Positions 55,124 to 63,753 of a stretch of DNA of 64,000 nt are shown here, in pieces. How positions within the stretch are numbered: the stretch's first letter is position 1; each line of letters begins with the position of its first letter. The notes under the pieces were generated by a model. It saw nothing but the letters and a program-made list of their open reading frames with translations. It ran no database searches and was not told where the DNA came from. The translations under genes and the position numbers were made by a program. Source of the stretch: Nisaea acidiphila (GTDB lineage: Bacteria > Pseudomonadota > Alphaproteobacteria > Thalassobaculales > Thalassobaculaceae). The stretch is taken from contig NZ_CP102480.1 of NCBI RefSeq assembly GCF_024662015.1, forward strand, positions 1,026,501-1,090,500, written 5' to 3'.

Positions 55124-55633
55124 ATGGCAAAAGAGCTGAACCCGATCGACACCGAGGAAGAAGACCGCGCCGATCCGCTCAATCCGGCGGAGGACACGCC
55201 AAGCGAACTTGCCGAGACCACCCACGCCGAATTTCTCGCGATCTACACCGACGCCTCGGCCAACCTGCGCTATGCCAAGACGCAGCAATGGCGGTCTGTC
55301 CTCTATTTCTCGGTCGGTGCGGCCCTGGTCACCGGGTATGGGGAATGGACCCACTGGCAGGACAAGGAACTTTCCCGCCTTCTGCTTTTCATGGTCTGGG
55401 TGTTCAGCGTCGCCAGCGCCGCGCTCATCGTCAGCCTGCAATGGTGGCAGGCCGCCGAAAACGCCAAGATCACCTACGTGACCTCGAAATGGAGCAGCTT
55501 CAGCACTGCCGCGCGTAAAAGAAAATCCAAGCTGATGAGCGATATCCAGCGCTACGGAATCCTGATCGCGATGATCCTCTATCTCGAGTTCGCCACGATC
55601 GCCGTGACACGGATCTTCCTGCTGAAATTATAA
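55124..55633 (+). CDS. Hypothetical membrane protein, three spans
   Basis: Not recognised. The 169-aa protein has an acidic N-terminal tail of about 45 residues, two adjacent spans (VLYFSVGAALVTGYGEW and LSRLLLFMVWVFSVASAALIVSL), a short basic loop (STAARKRKSKLMS) and a third span (GILIAMILYLEFATIAVTRIFLL). A GAGGA site precedes ATG 55124. It stands alone, 120 bp after azlD. Confidence 0.75.
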   Translation: MAKELNPIDTEEEDRADPLNPAEDTPSELAETTHAEFLAIYTDASANLRYAKTQQWRSVLYFSVGAALVTGYGEWTHWQDKELSRLLLFMVWVFSVASAALIVSLQWWQAAENAKITYVTSKWSSFSTAARKRKSKLMSDIQRYGILIAMILYLEFATIAVTRIFLLKL

Positions 55634-55813
55634 GCTCGCGTCTCGGTCCCGGAAGCGGGATCAGGACCCAGATTCTTAGATCCACCTGGCACCGCGCGAA
55701 CGGACTCTCGGAAAGCGGTTGCGTCCAATTGTTGCACCTGACGCGGGCAACCAAGCACGACTAACCCTACCTGCGACCACAGCATCAATATCGATTTTTA
55801 TTGATTTTTCTTA

Positions 55814-55825
55814 GAAAATTTTCCG
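55814..55825 (+). promoter_or_regulatory. Palindromic motif GAAAATTTTCCG, copy 1
   Basis: A 12-base motif containing the palindrome GAAAATTTTC lies 79 bp upstream of the gene at 55904, in an AT-rich stretch unlike its surroundings. An identical copy lies at 58504-58515 before the next transcription unit. A shared regulator is possible; this is inference. Confidence 0.4.
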
Positions 55826-55903
55826 TTACTTTCAATGCATTTATACACGCTATGGTCGATTCGCATTCGCTCAGAATGAGTTTAGCAATCAAAGGAATTA
55901 ACC

Positions 55904-56953
55904 ATGTCGAACCCGACTTTTCCCTACCAAGGCGTACTCGTCCGGGACTCGTTCGCCGATAACGGCACTGAAGCCTCCATGGATTGCGTGTATCGCTCTC
56001 CCGACATCATACCATATGGAGACGATTTGCTTTCGCTGCAAGATGCCATTTCCAGCTACGGCAGCGACATCGGGAAGGGCCTGTCCACCGGCGCACACTC
56101 GGTAAACAACATCTACGTGCGGTCGAAGAACCTCAATTCCGCAAACCAGTCCGCCACGGTGGAACTCTACTATGCCCGCGCCTCACTGCTGAACGCGCCG
56201 ACGATCGGCGGAACCTGGCAAAGCATTCTGAGCGGCACCGGCAACCAGAAGATCAATTTTGCGGTTCCCGCCACGCCCACGCCGTCCACCACCATTCCGC
56301 CGCAGGGAATCGCCGCCACCGAGCAGGCTTTCGCCCTCAACGATCTCGCCGCACCTCCCACCGGCGATCATTTCTGCCTTATGGCGATCGTCTACGATCC
56401 GGGTTTCGAGATCACCATCCCCTCGTCCTGGGCTTCAAACTCGGCCTTCGCCAACTGGGTCGCGCAGAACCCCGCAGTCGGCTGGCGCAACATCAGCTAC
56501 TACACGAACACGACCAACGCTTTTTCGGGTACCTACCAGTTCGGCAACTTGAACGCCTCGAAGGAGACTTTCGAGTTCATCTTGAGCTGCGACGGCCCTT
56601 ACCTTCCGATCGGAACGACGGTCAATATCTCCTGCACGGACGCGAAGTTCCCGATCTCTATGTCGCAGACCGTGGCCAGCGTCCCGACTTCCGGCACGCA
56701 ATATATGACCTTCATCCCGGAACAGGACATGCCGGCGAACTTCACCGGGGCGCTGACGGTCGAAATCGTCCCCGGCACGGAGACCCCGATCCCATCCGGC
56801 CTGAGCGTCCACTTCAATTACTACCAGGTCCCCGACGCCAGCATCGAGCTGGACGTGCAAATGACCAAGACCGTGTCCTTTGCCGACCATACCGGCGCGG
56901 AACATTCCCAATCCCTCGTCGCGCTCGGCGCGATCACCATCGTGACCGAATAG
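55904..56953 (+). CDS. Protein of unknown function, beta-rich, paired with PLC-like gene
   Basis: Not assigned. The 349-aa protein starts SNPTFPYQGVLVRDSFADNGTEASMDCVYRSPDIIPYG and contains an Ig-like/CARDB-like strand pattern (NNIYVRSKNLNSANQSATVELYYARASLLN, about residues 67-97), then a Thr/Pro-rich linker and a further beta-rich region. Composition is rich in Ser, Thr and Asn and poor in Lys, as in surface or secreted proteins, yet no signal peptide is present. It ends 9 bp before the PLC-like gene, and both share an Asn/Thr/Ser-rich style, so they probably act together. AAAGGA precedes ATG 55904. Confidence 0.75.
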   Translation: MSNPTFPYQGVLVRDSFADNGTEASMDCVYRSPDIIPYGDDLLSLQDAISSYGSDIGKGLSTGAHSVNNIYVRSKNLNSANQSATVELYYARASLLNAPTIGGTWQSILSGTGNQKINFAVPATPTPSTTIPPQGIAATEQAFALNDLAAPPTGDHFCLMAIVYDPGFEITIPSSWASNSAFANWVAQNPAVGWRNISYYTNTTNAFSGTYQFGNLNASKETFEFILSCDGPYLPIGTTVNISCTDAKFPISMSQTVASVPTSGTQYMTFIPEQDMPANFTGALTVEIVPGTETPIPSGLSVHFNYYQVPDASIELDVQMTKTVSFADHTGAEHSQSLVALGAITIVTE

Positions 56954-56962
56954 GAGCCGACC

Positions 56963-58396
56963 ATGACCAGCAAAGGCGTCGACTATTACTTCGTAAACAC
57001 GTCGTCCTACGCGTTGAACGCGGAAGCGAAGAACACCGACGGCAGCTACGCGCTGTCTCCGATATCGGTCACCTCCAGCCCCCTGATAACCACGGGGAAC
57101 TGTCAGGTCTCGCTGGAATTCCCGTATCTGGACCCGTATGGAAGCTTCCAGTTCAGCACCACGACCACCCCATCAAAGGCGGTCAACGAGAGCATCAACA
57201 CCGTCACCGGGAATACCAGCGGACCGCTCGCGGACATGATGGACACCCCGTCCCTGATCGGCAGCGACTTCGCGCTTTCCTACGGCATGTTCGATGCGGG
57301 AACCGGCTCCGGGACGGGACTGACCAACCAGGATCAGATCTATGCCTACCTGACTCCGTCGCAGAAGAACTGGATGGGCAACCTGGCGGCGTCCAATGCT
57401 TCGGTGAATGCGGCCCCGCTCGCCAGCTTCGTGCTTCCCGGTGCGCATGATGCCGGCACCTTCGACCTGACCCAGGTCAACAAACTGTGCGGCTCGGCAG
57501 CGGGCGTCGCGGCACTGGCAGCGGCGATCCTGAGCTGGATTCCCGGTGCCACCATCATTCTGGGGCTTGCCGCGGCACAGCTCAAAGGGGTGGTTGTCGG
57601 CGAGGCGGTCACCCAGAAAGACAACACCACCACAATGCTGGACCTCGGTTGCCGCTATTTCGACTTCCGTCCCGGATACGCCCCGAGCGCGGTCAGGTCT
57701 ATCTCTCCGGGCGTCTACCACATCCACAATGTCGTGCCCGGCGCGACCTATCAGGGCTTCATGCAGGACGTACTGACCTGGCTCGTCGCCAACCCGACGG
57801 AAATCGTCGCCGTCAGCCTGGGGACCGCCGGATTCAACGATCACAGCACGATGGATCCCTCGACCGAGACCCTGCAAAGCCAGTTCATCGCTGCCCAGCA
57901 GGCGGCGGGCGCGACCTCGATCCAGATCGGCGCCGCCTCGGATCTGCAGACTGCCTACAAGGATCTGATCGCAGCCAACAAACGGCTGTTCTTCCTGAAC
58001 CAGCCGAGCCTGAACTGGTATCCGGCCGAAAAGTACGACTCCTACAATGACGATGATTACGCCACCACCGATCCCGCCACGATCATCAGGGCTCTGAACG
58101 GCATGACAAAGAGCGGCCAGGCGGGTCACGATTACACGGTGCTGCAGTTCCAGGCGACGGCAACCAACCAGAATGTCGTCAACAACGTCCTCGCGCTGGC
58201 GGACTCGCTGAGCAACGCTTACGAACCGCTGATGTCCACGAAGGCCGACATGGACTCCAATACCTACCCCTGGGCACTCACGAACGTTCCGAATCTGGGC
58301 GACGATCAGTTGGTCGTGCTGCTGAACGATTTCGTGGACAACGCCCTCGCCGGCTCCGTCGCGAGCGCCCTCACACTGGAACGATGCACATCCTGA
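56963..58396 (+). CDS. PI-PLC X-domain-like phosphodiesterase with hydrophobic insertion
   Basis: A 477-aa protein. Residues about 1-135 are a beta-rich N-terminal region; residues about 150-470 resemble the phosphatidylinositol-specific phospholipase C X domain. Catalytic-site equivalents are H162 and D163 in VLPGAHDAGTFD, R231 in DLGCRYFDFRPG and H255 in GVYHIHNVV. Between the first His motif and the RYFDF strand is an unusual hydrophobic stretch of about 35 residues (179-213, GVAALAAAILSWIPGATIILG onward), long enough to be a membrane-inserting hairpin. There is no N-terminal signal peptide. It may cleave phosphoinositides, GPI anchors or another phosphodiester. It forms a unit with the preceding gene and has no visible immunity partner. 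Confidence 0.82.
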   Translation: MTSKGVDYYFVNTSSYALNAEAKNTDGSYALSPISVTSSPLITTGNCQVSLEFPYLDPYGSFQFSTTTTPSKAVNESINTVTGNTSGPLADMMDTPSLIGSDFALSYGMFDAGTGSGTGLTNQDQIYAYLTPSQKNWMGNLAASNASVNAAPLASFVLPGAHDAGTFDLTQVNKLCGSAAGVAALAAAILSWIPGATIILGLAAAQLKGVVVGEAVTQKDNTTTMLDLGCRYFDFRPGYAPSAVRSISPGVYHIHNVVPGATYQGFMQDVLTWLVANPTEIVAVSLGTAGFNDHSTMDPSTETLQSQFIAAQQAAGATSIQIGAASDLQTAYKDLIAANKRLFFLNQPSLNWYPAEKYDSYNDDDYATTDPATIIRALNGMTKSGQAGHDYTVLQFQATATNQNVVNNVLALADSLSNAYEPLMSTKADMDSNTYPWALTNVPNLGDDQLVVLLNDFVDNALAGSVASALTLERCTS

Positions 58397-58503
58397 TACT
58401 TTCGGCCGACGGTCTGGCGGGGTCCCTTCGAGGTTCCCGCCAGCACCGGACCCGCGCCAGGTGTGCCAAGCGGCGGTATCCAGCCAAGCGCCACGTCCTA
58501 TTC

Positions 58504-58515
58504 GAAAATTTTCCG
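58504..58515 (+). promoter_or_regulatory. Palindromic motif GAAAATTTTCCG, copy 2
   Basis: An exact copy of the motif at 55814-55825, about 95 bp upstream of the small gene at 58611, again in a locally AT-rich patch and immediately followed by a second partial GAAAATTC. Confidence 0.4.
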
Positions 58516-58610
58516 AAAATTCACACCAGAAAATTGTTGAGAATTGATTGACGCAATATGATTGTCGGCATTACGAATTCCCCATTCACATGATTGGGGT
58601 GGGGACCGCA

Positions 58611-58925
58611 ATGACTGTCTTCAATTACGATTCCGAGCAAGGCCACGGCGTGGCGATCAGCTCTCCGAACATCAAAGGCCATATCGTCGTCCTTCCGGAA
58701 AAAGGCGATGCGACCGACTGGCACAAATACGGTGCGGGCGAGACCTATGTCGTTACGGCAATGACCCGATTCCCGTTCCGCCGCGAGGTACGCCGGGAAG
58801 ACGGAACGGTCGAGGTGGAAGAATACGATCTCGCGGCCGGGTCGACGATCAAACGCTCGGGGCCGTTCGAGCATCGCGTGATCAACCTTTCCGACGAGAC
58901 CGTCGTCTTCGGCAAGCGCAGCTGA
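58611..58925 (+). CDS. Small protein of unknown function
   Basis: Not recognised. The 104-aa product (MTVFNYDSEQGHGVAISSPNIKGHIVVLPEKGDATDWHKYGAGETYVVTAMTRFPFRREVRREDGTVEVEEYDLAAGSTIKRSGPFEHRVINLSDETVVFGKRS) is strand-rich; the GSTIKRSGPFEHRVINLSDETVVF end is reminiscent of a cupin strand pattern but lacks clear metal ligands. Start 58611 is favoured; ATGs at 58548 and 58590 are in the same frame. It shares an upstream palindrome with the PLC pair. Confidence 0.6.
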   Translation: MTVFNYDSEQGHGVAISSPNIKGHIVVLPEKGDATDWHKYGAGETYVVTAMTRFPFRREVRREDGTVEVEEYDLAAGSTIKRSGPFEHRVINLSDETVVFGKRS

Positions 58926-59058
58926 CCGGGCGCGCTTTTCCGTCTGCGGCAAAGGCGGGCCCGTCGGGGCCCGCCGACAGCCGGATGTTCCGCTGCGTGT
59001 CCCCGGCAAGACGTATGCATTCCGGCCCGAAGGGCCCAGTTCCGTCTATGCGCGAGAG

Positions 59059-61563
59059 ATGCAGCATATGAGCGATTTCCCGTTACGCCGCGGCCCGGAC
59101 GGATCCGAGCCGCGTTTCCGGAGCCTGGCCGGCCTCCTGAGCGGGATTGCGGCCGCCGCGGACATAAACGCTCTCCGCCGGATCCTGCACGACGGCCTTC
59201 CGGAAATCCTGCCGTGCGATCGCGCGCAGCTTCTTCTCGTAGATAACGAACATCAGACCCTGGTCTCGGAACCGGGACAGACCGTCGGGGCCATTCCGCT
59301 CACGGATCCCGACTCGCTGTTCGCACGCTGCATTCGCAGCCGCGCGCCGATCTCCGCAATGGACCTTTCACCGAGCACGCCCGCGGCTCAGGGCTCGCAC
59401 CTCGCGGCACCGCTCGTCACCGCCTCCGGAACGATCGGCGCGATCGCCGCCAGCTCCACTCAGGCGGATGCCTTTTCCGACACCGACCGTGAGATCCTCA
59501 GCGCCGTCTCGGCGACCGCCGCCCTCGTGCTGCTCGCTTTCCTCGACAACGGGCGCGTTCTCGCCGCCGCCCGGGACCAGTCCCGCCAGCTGCATGCCGA
59601 GCTGGACGCGGCGCTCCACGCCATCCCCCATCCGGTGATCATCTACGACAAGGAGTTCAACTTCCGCGCCTGGAACGACGCCTTCGTCGAAATCCAGGGC
59701 TACAGCCATGAACTGATGCGCGAGATGGGCGGCATGGCCGGCCTCATCCGATACGAGGTCGAGGAACTGAATTCCTTCCCCGGCCAGACCTACGAGGAGG
59801 TCTGGCAGCAATATCGCGACTATTACAAGTTCGAGGACTTCAACCACTCCTATCAGTACTGGCCGATGCGGCAGAAACATATCGACCGGCGGACCAGCCG
59901 CACGGCGTCCGGCGGGTGGGTATCGGTGCTGGTCGACATCACCGAATGGATCGACGATCAGGAAAAGATCCGCCAGGCGAAAGAAGAGGCGGAAGCGGCC
60001 GCCCGCGCCAAGGCCGCGTTCCTGGCGAATATGAGCCACGAGATCCGGACTCCGCTGAACGCCATCATCGGCTTCACCCAGCTGGTCCTGCGCGGCGACC
60101 TGACCGCCAAGCAGCGTGACCAGCTCACCCAGGTGGAGGGCTCGGGTCAGCTCCTGCTCCGCATTCTGGACGACATTCTGGACTTCTCCCGGATCGATGC
60201 CGGCATGCTGCAGCTCGAGGACGTGCTGTTCAAACGCGACGACGTGCTGGCCAATGTGATCACGCTGACCGCGAACAACCTCAATGCGCCGGATGTCGAT
60301 CTGCTGCTGTCTGTCGGCGAAGGCGTTCCGGAAGTGCTGGTCGGCGACCCGCTCCGCCTGGCGCAGATCCTCCTCAATCTGACCAACAACGCGGCGAAAT
60401 TCACCAGCAGCGGCACCATCGTTCTCGGCGTCGGTCTCGAGGCGCGGGACGAGACGAGCGCCACCCTCCGGTTCGAAGTGACGGATACCGGGATCGGGAT
60501 GGAAACGGAACAGTTCGAGCGGCTGTTCCAGGCGTTCAGTCAGGGCGACAGCACGACGACCCGGCGTTATGGCGGCAGCGGCCTCGGGCTGGCGATCGCC
60601 AAGGCCCTGACCGAACTGATGGGCGGGACGATCGGGGTCACCAGCGAGATCGGCACCGGCAGCCGCTTCCATATTTCGGTCCGTTTCAATCTTCCCGGCG
60701 AAGCGATCGGCGCGGAGGTTCCGGCCGGCGAGGCGCGCGGCGGGATTGGCGTGCTCGTCATCGACGATTGCGCGGAGGCGCGGGAGCATATCGGACGCGC
60801 TTGGAAAGCCGCCGGCGTGACCGTCTCGACCGCTGCGGACCGCGCAACAGCCGAGGCGCAGCTTCGCACCCGGGAGGATCCGGTCGACCTTGTCCTGCTC
60901 GACCAGGGCCTCGCAAGCCCGGATGCGGTAGGCAGTCTTTCCGCCGCGCTCAATACCCCGCCATCGGGAAACGCCGGATCTCGAAACCGCTTTCTCCTGA
61001 TTGCCGTCAGCGGGCATCAGGAGACGGCCGAGACCGCGATTGCCGCGGCGGACGGATCGCTGCCCAAAGCGGCCACACCGGCACAGATCGAAGGCGTGCT
61101 ATCGACCCTGCGCGGAAAGACGGCCGGAAAAGCCCCCGCGGCCGCTCCGGTCGAACCCACCCTGCTCTCCATTCTCTCGGGGCTGCATGTGCTGCTGGCC
61201 GAGGACAATGTCACCAACCAGCGCGTCGCCCGCGAGCAGCTCGAACTCGTCGGGGTCGAGGTGACGATCGCGGAAAACGGCCGACGCGCTGTCGAGGAGG
61301 TCCGCCGCGCCGCGCCGGACAAATTCGCCGCCATCCTGATGGATCTTCAGATGCCCGAGCTGGACGGACTCTCCGCCGCCCGGGAGATCCGGGCGGACCC
61401 GGCCTTCGCGGATCTTCCGATCATCGCCATGACCGCCAACGCCTTCGACGAGGACCGCGACAACAGTAAGGCCGCCGGCATGGTCGAGCATATCGCGAAG
61501 CCTGTTTCGTCCGAAAAGCTCTACGCGGTGCTCGCGAAGCATGTGCGGCGGGGTGAGAAATGA
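59059..61563 (+). CDS. Hybrid sensor histidine kinase (GAF-PAS-HK-REC-REC)
   Basis: An 834-aa cytosolic hybrid kinase. A GAF-like domain (about 20-165) is followed by a PAS domain (about 185-300), a coiled linker with AKEEAEAAARAKAAFLAN, and the dimerisation helix with H327 in NMSHEIRTPLNAIIGF. The ATPase domain has NLTNNAAKF, VTDTGIGM and GGSGLGLAIAKAL. Receiver 1 (GVLVIDDCAEAREH) is less conserved around its Asp (VLLDQGLASPD). Receiver 2 (HVLLAEDNVTNQRVA, ILMDLQMPELDG, MTANAF, HIAKPV) is fully conserved. ATG 59068 is an equally possible start. No output regulator is adjacent. Confidence 0.92.
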   Translation: MQHMSDFPLRRGPDGSEPRFRSLAGLLSGIAAAADINALRRILHDGLPEILPCDRAQLLLVDNEHQTLVSEPGQTVGAIPLTDPDSLFARCIRSRAPISAMDLSPSTPAAQGSHLAAPLVTASGTIGAIAASSTQADAFSDTDREILSAVSATAALVLLAFLDNGRVLAAARDQSRQLHAELDAALHAIPHPVIIYDKEFNFRAWNDAFVEIQGYSHELMREMGGMAGLIRYEVEELNSFPGQTYEEVWQQYRDYYKFEDFNHSYQYWPMRQKHIDRRTSRTASGGWVSVLVDITEWIDDQEKIRQAKEEAEAAARAKAAFLANMSHEIRTPLNAIIGFTQLVLRGDLTAKQRDQLTQVEGSGQLLLRILDDILDFSRIDAGMLQLEDVLFKRDDVLANVITLTANNLNAPDVDLLLSVGEGVPEVLVGDPLRLAQILLNLTNNAAKFTSSGTIVLGVGLEARDETSATLRFEVTDTGIGMETEQFERLFQAFSQGDSTTTRRYGGSGLGLAIAKALTELMGGTIGVTSEIGTGSRFHISVRFNLPGEAIGAEVPAGEARGGIGVLVIDDCAEAREHIGRAWKAAGVTVSTAADRATAEAQLRTREDPVDLVLLDQGLASPDAVGSLSAALNTPPSGNAGSRNRFLLIAVSGHQETAETAIAAADGSLPKAATPAQIEGVLSTLRGKTAGKAPAAAPVEPTLLSILSGLHVLLAEDNVTNQRVAREQLELVGVEVTIAENGRRAVEEVRRAAPDKFAAILMDLQMPELDGLSAAREIRADPAFADLPIIAMTANAFDEDRDNSKAAGMVEHIAKPVSSEKLYAVLAKHVRRGEK

Positions 61564-61993
61564 GGTCGGCGGGGAAATCGGCGAACGGGTTTGCGGGACC
61601 AGGCCCGGACCGACGTTTGCCTCGCGAATTAAGTCGTGTGTCCCCTTAATCCGTCCCCTTAATCCTGCGTGTGTCCCCTTAATCCTGTCGAATTAAGTCG
61701 TGTGCCCCCTTAATCCTGTCCCCTTAATCCCCCCTAATTCCTCTTATTTCCCCTTAATTTTCGCATACTCAAAAAATGGGAAGTGACTCAGCTGTCAGAG
61801 CTAGTCATAGAGGTCGGGATAGCGTACCTGATGAATTGATGAACATCGACATGCGCTGCGTTTTTCGTTAAATCCGGAAGAGAGTTGATCTGCCTTGAAC
61901 CGTAAGCGGTTGACCCGCTCTTTTCGGGATTTTCGGTTGAGTAGAATTTTATGTCTGGTGCGCTAATCGGAAGCCGCGATCACGGTATTTTGC
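61564..61993. other. Intergenic region with short direct repeats; composition boundary
   Basis: About 430 bp without a gene. The first part holds the direct repeats listed separately. From about 61760 onward base composition turns clearly AT-rich and stays so to about 63700. A weak hairpin with a short T-run lies at 61905-61924. No RNA gene or convincing promoter was identified. Confidence 0.5.
61625..61730. repeat. Short direct repeats built on CCCCTTAATC
   Basis: Two near-identical units of about 42 bases begin with CGAATTAAGTCGTGTG at 61625 and 61689. Each contains CCCCTTAAT twice, and a further copy lies between the units; another CCCCTTAAT follows near 61750. Repeats of the GTGTCCCCTTAAT kind are scattered in many proteobacterial genomes, often near IS200-like/REP-associated transposases; no transposase is present here. 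Confidence 0.8.
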
Positions 61994-62623
61994 TTGCCAA
62001 TAGAACCAAGATTAAACTATTGGCTGCAAATTTTGTTTCGATGTCAATTTGGGTTGGATAGATACGTGACAGTAAAGTGGAAGTTTGCGATTGAGAAAGA
62101 GTCTGCTCAACAATTGGCTGACTTGGCAAAGATGCCACTCTATTCGCAAGAACGGTACCCTGCAATCCTCGCGCTTGCAGAAAAGGGTGTCACCTCGTAT
62201 GCGCTGAAGTATGAAGCATTTAGAAATCTTCGTGGCCTTATCGAATTCGCGTTTGACGTAGAAGATGAGAAATTACGGAAGCATTATTTTTCATCAATAT
62301 TCAAATTGATGCCCGAGTCACCGTCTTTGCCTACTACACTTTCCGACGAAATCAAGAAAGAGATCGTTGCGTTTGCAAAAAACACCATATTTGATCAGGA
62401 CAAATCCAAAGGCTCAACAGTCCATTGGACGAGAAAGAAGGAAATTTCCGAATATATAATACGACACTTTCAAAACCCTAATCATTTAGTCTACTATGCT
62501 CAATCCAATGCGTCTGGATTTGACCACAGATCCATTTCCGATGAGGACGCAAAGAAAAATTCGATTTCAAAGTACGGTTTTTTTCTTCCGATTTTCAAAT
62601 ACAACCAGAACTACATGAAATAA
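61994..62623 (+). CDS. N-terminal part of an interrupted sugar-methyltransferase-like gene
   Basis: A 209-codon frame in AT-rich DNA. Its product is mostly helical (SAQQLADLAKMPLYSQERYPAILALAEKGVTSYALKYEAFRNLRGLIEFAF...) and matches the region that precedes the methyltransferase core in NanM-type putative sugar O-methyltransferases, by position and style only. The frame loses sense at a T7 run (around 62578-62584): reading minus one there continues into the C-terminal half. The TTG at 61994 is the first start; GTG 62066 is another; neither has a good ribosome site. Codon use is unlike the rest of the window, pointing to transfer. Confidence 0.5.
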   Translation: MPIEPRLNYWLQILFRCQFGLDRYVTVKWKFAIEKESAQQLADLAKMPLYSQERYPAILALAEKGVTSYALKYEAFRNLRGLIEFAFDVEDEKLRKHYFSSIFKLMPESPSLPTTLSDEIKKEIVAFAKNTIFDQDKSKGSTVHWTRKKEISEYIIRHFQNPNHLVYYAQSNASGFDHRSISDEDAKKNSISKYGFFLPIFKYNQNYMK

Positions 62624-63579
62624 TATCTGATACCGAATTCTGTCTTCCTTTCGGTCAAAAATTTTGGAAGGGCCGAAAATACAGCACAACATCGTTTTGG
62701 CATGGACATTTTTACTTTAGCATCCTCAAAGGGCTTCAAAAAGCTTCCGAATCTCCAAACAACTTAAGTATTGTTGAATTTGGCGGTGGATACGGCAATC
62801 TAGCCCGAATTCTACTTGGGGCTGGAATAGCAAATTCCTATGTAATTGTAGATCTCCCAGAGTCATTGGTTTTTTCCTATACTTTTTTACGTTTGAATTT
62901 TCCAGATCTTAAAGTTTCCATGCTTTCTGATGCAAGTAACATTGATAATGAAGAATACGATATCCTGCTAGTACCGTTCGAGTTGCGGAGCGCCATTCTC
63001 TCTAGAGGTGTAGATATCGTCATAAATACCGGCAGCCTTCAGGAAATGCCGCGCAGTACAGCTGAAGAAATAATGCGATTCATCGAACAAGATATTTCAT
63101 GCAGATACTTCTTCAGCGTGAACTACGCGTTCAACGCGGCCGGAAGCCGCAAAGAGCTCATTCAGTATGAGCCGAGAGAATTTAATTTCCTGGCGCCGAC
63201 TCTTGATACTGGGTGGGATGTTGTGGATTTTCAGATCAATCCTAGAGATATTCTAGTTGATAGCTCAAGAAACTGGCTGAAAATTTTTGTTAAGAGGGAC
63301 CTTGATGAGACGCGTGCGCTCCCAGAAGTCCCATCTTCGGATTGGACGGAGGAAAAAGAAGCGCAAGAGTGGTTCGCGTCTGTCTGGGGGCGACTTTGGA
63401 GGCACCCAGATAGCGAACTGATAGACCAATATTTGGATTGCATTGGGAAATTGATGCAGGGGAATTATCATATTCCGTTCGTAATTCATAATACGAGCGC
63501 TCCACCAGAATTAGACGATATTGGCGAAGTGAAATATTGGACGAAAATAAAGAAAGATATGATGACGCGCAGTGATTAG
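62542..63579 (+). CDS. C-terminal part: putative sugar O-methyltransferase (frame -1 relative to N-terminal part)
   Basis: This frame is open from 62542 to the stop at 63579 and contains the SAM-binding region: FWHGHFYFSILKGLQKA followed by NLSIVEFGGGYGNLARILLGAG (Rossmann glycine motif) and YVIVDLPESLVFSYTFLRLNFP. Downstream, DIVINTGSLQEMPRSTAEEIMRFIE resembles motifs of the putative sugar O-methyltransferase (NanM-like) family linked to surface-glycan loci. No ATG or GTG precedes the glycine motif; the first usable start, TTG 62866, would remove it. The part must therefore be read as a continuation of the preceding frame through the T7 run, or the gene is broken. Strongly AT-rich. Confidence 0.65.
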
Positions 63580-63753
63580 CCTTAGAAAATACATAATTAT
63601 TCATAACACACCCAATAAAATGCAATACTTTCAGCTACCCTCCCAAAATCAATGTTCGACTGAAGCGATTTGAATGATGAAAATCGGTCCCGTCCGCACG
63701 GCACCAAATACTATTAGCAACGAGGGCCCTGTCGCGCCGAAATGCCCGCGCCA

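Noticed and set aside
61625-61760. CRISPR array
   Set aside because: Repeat units are short, unevenly spaced and overlapping, there are no unique spacers, and no cas genes are present.
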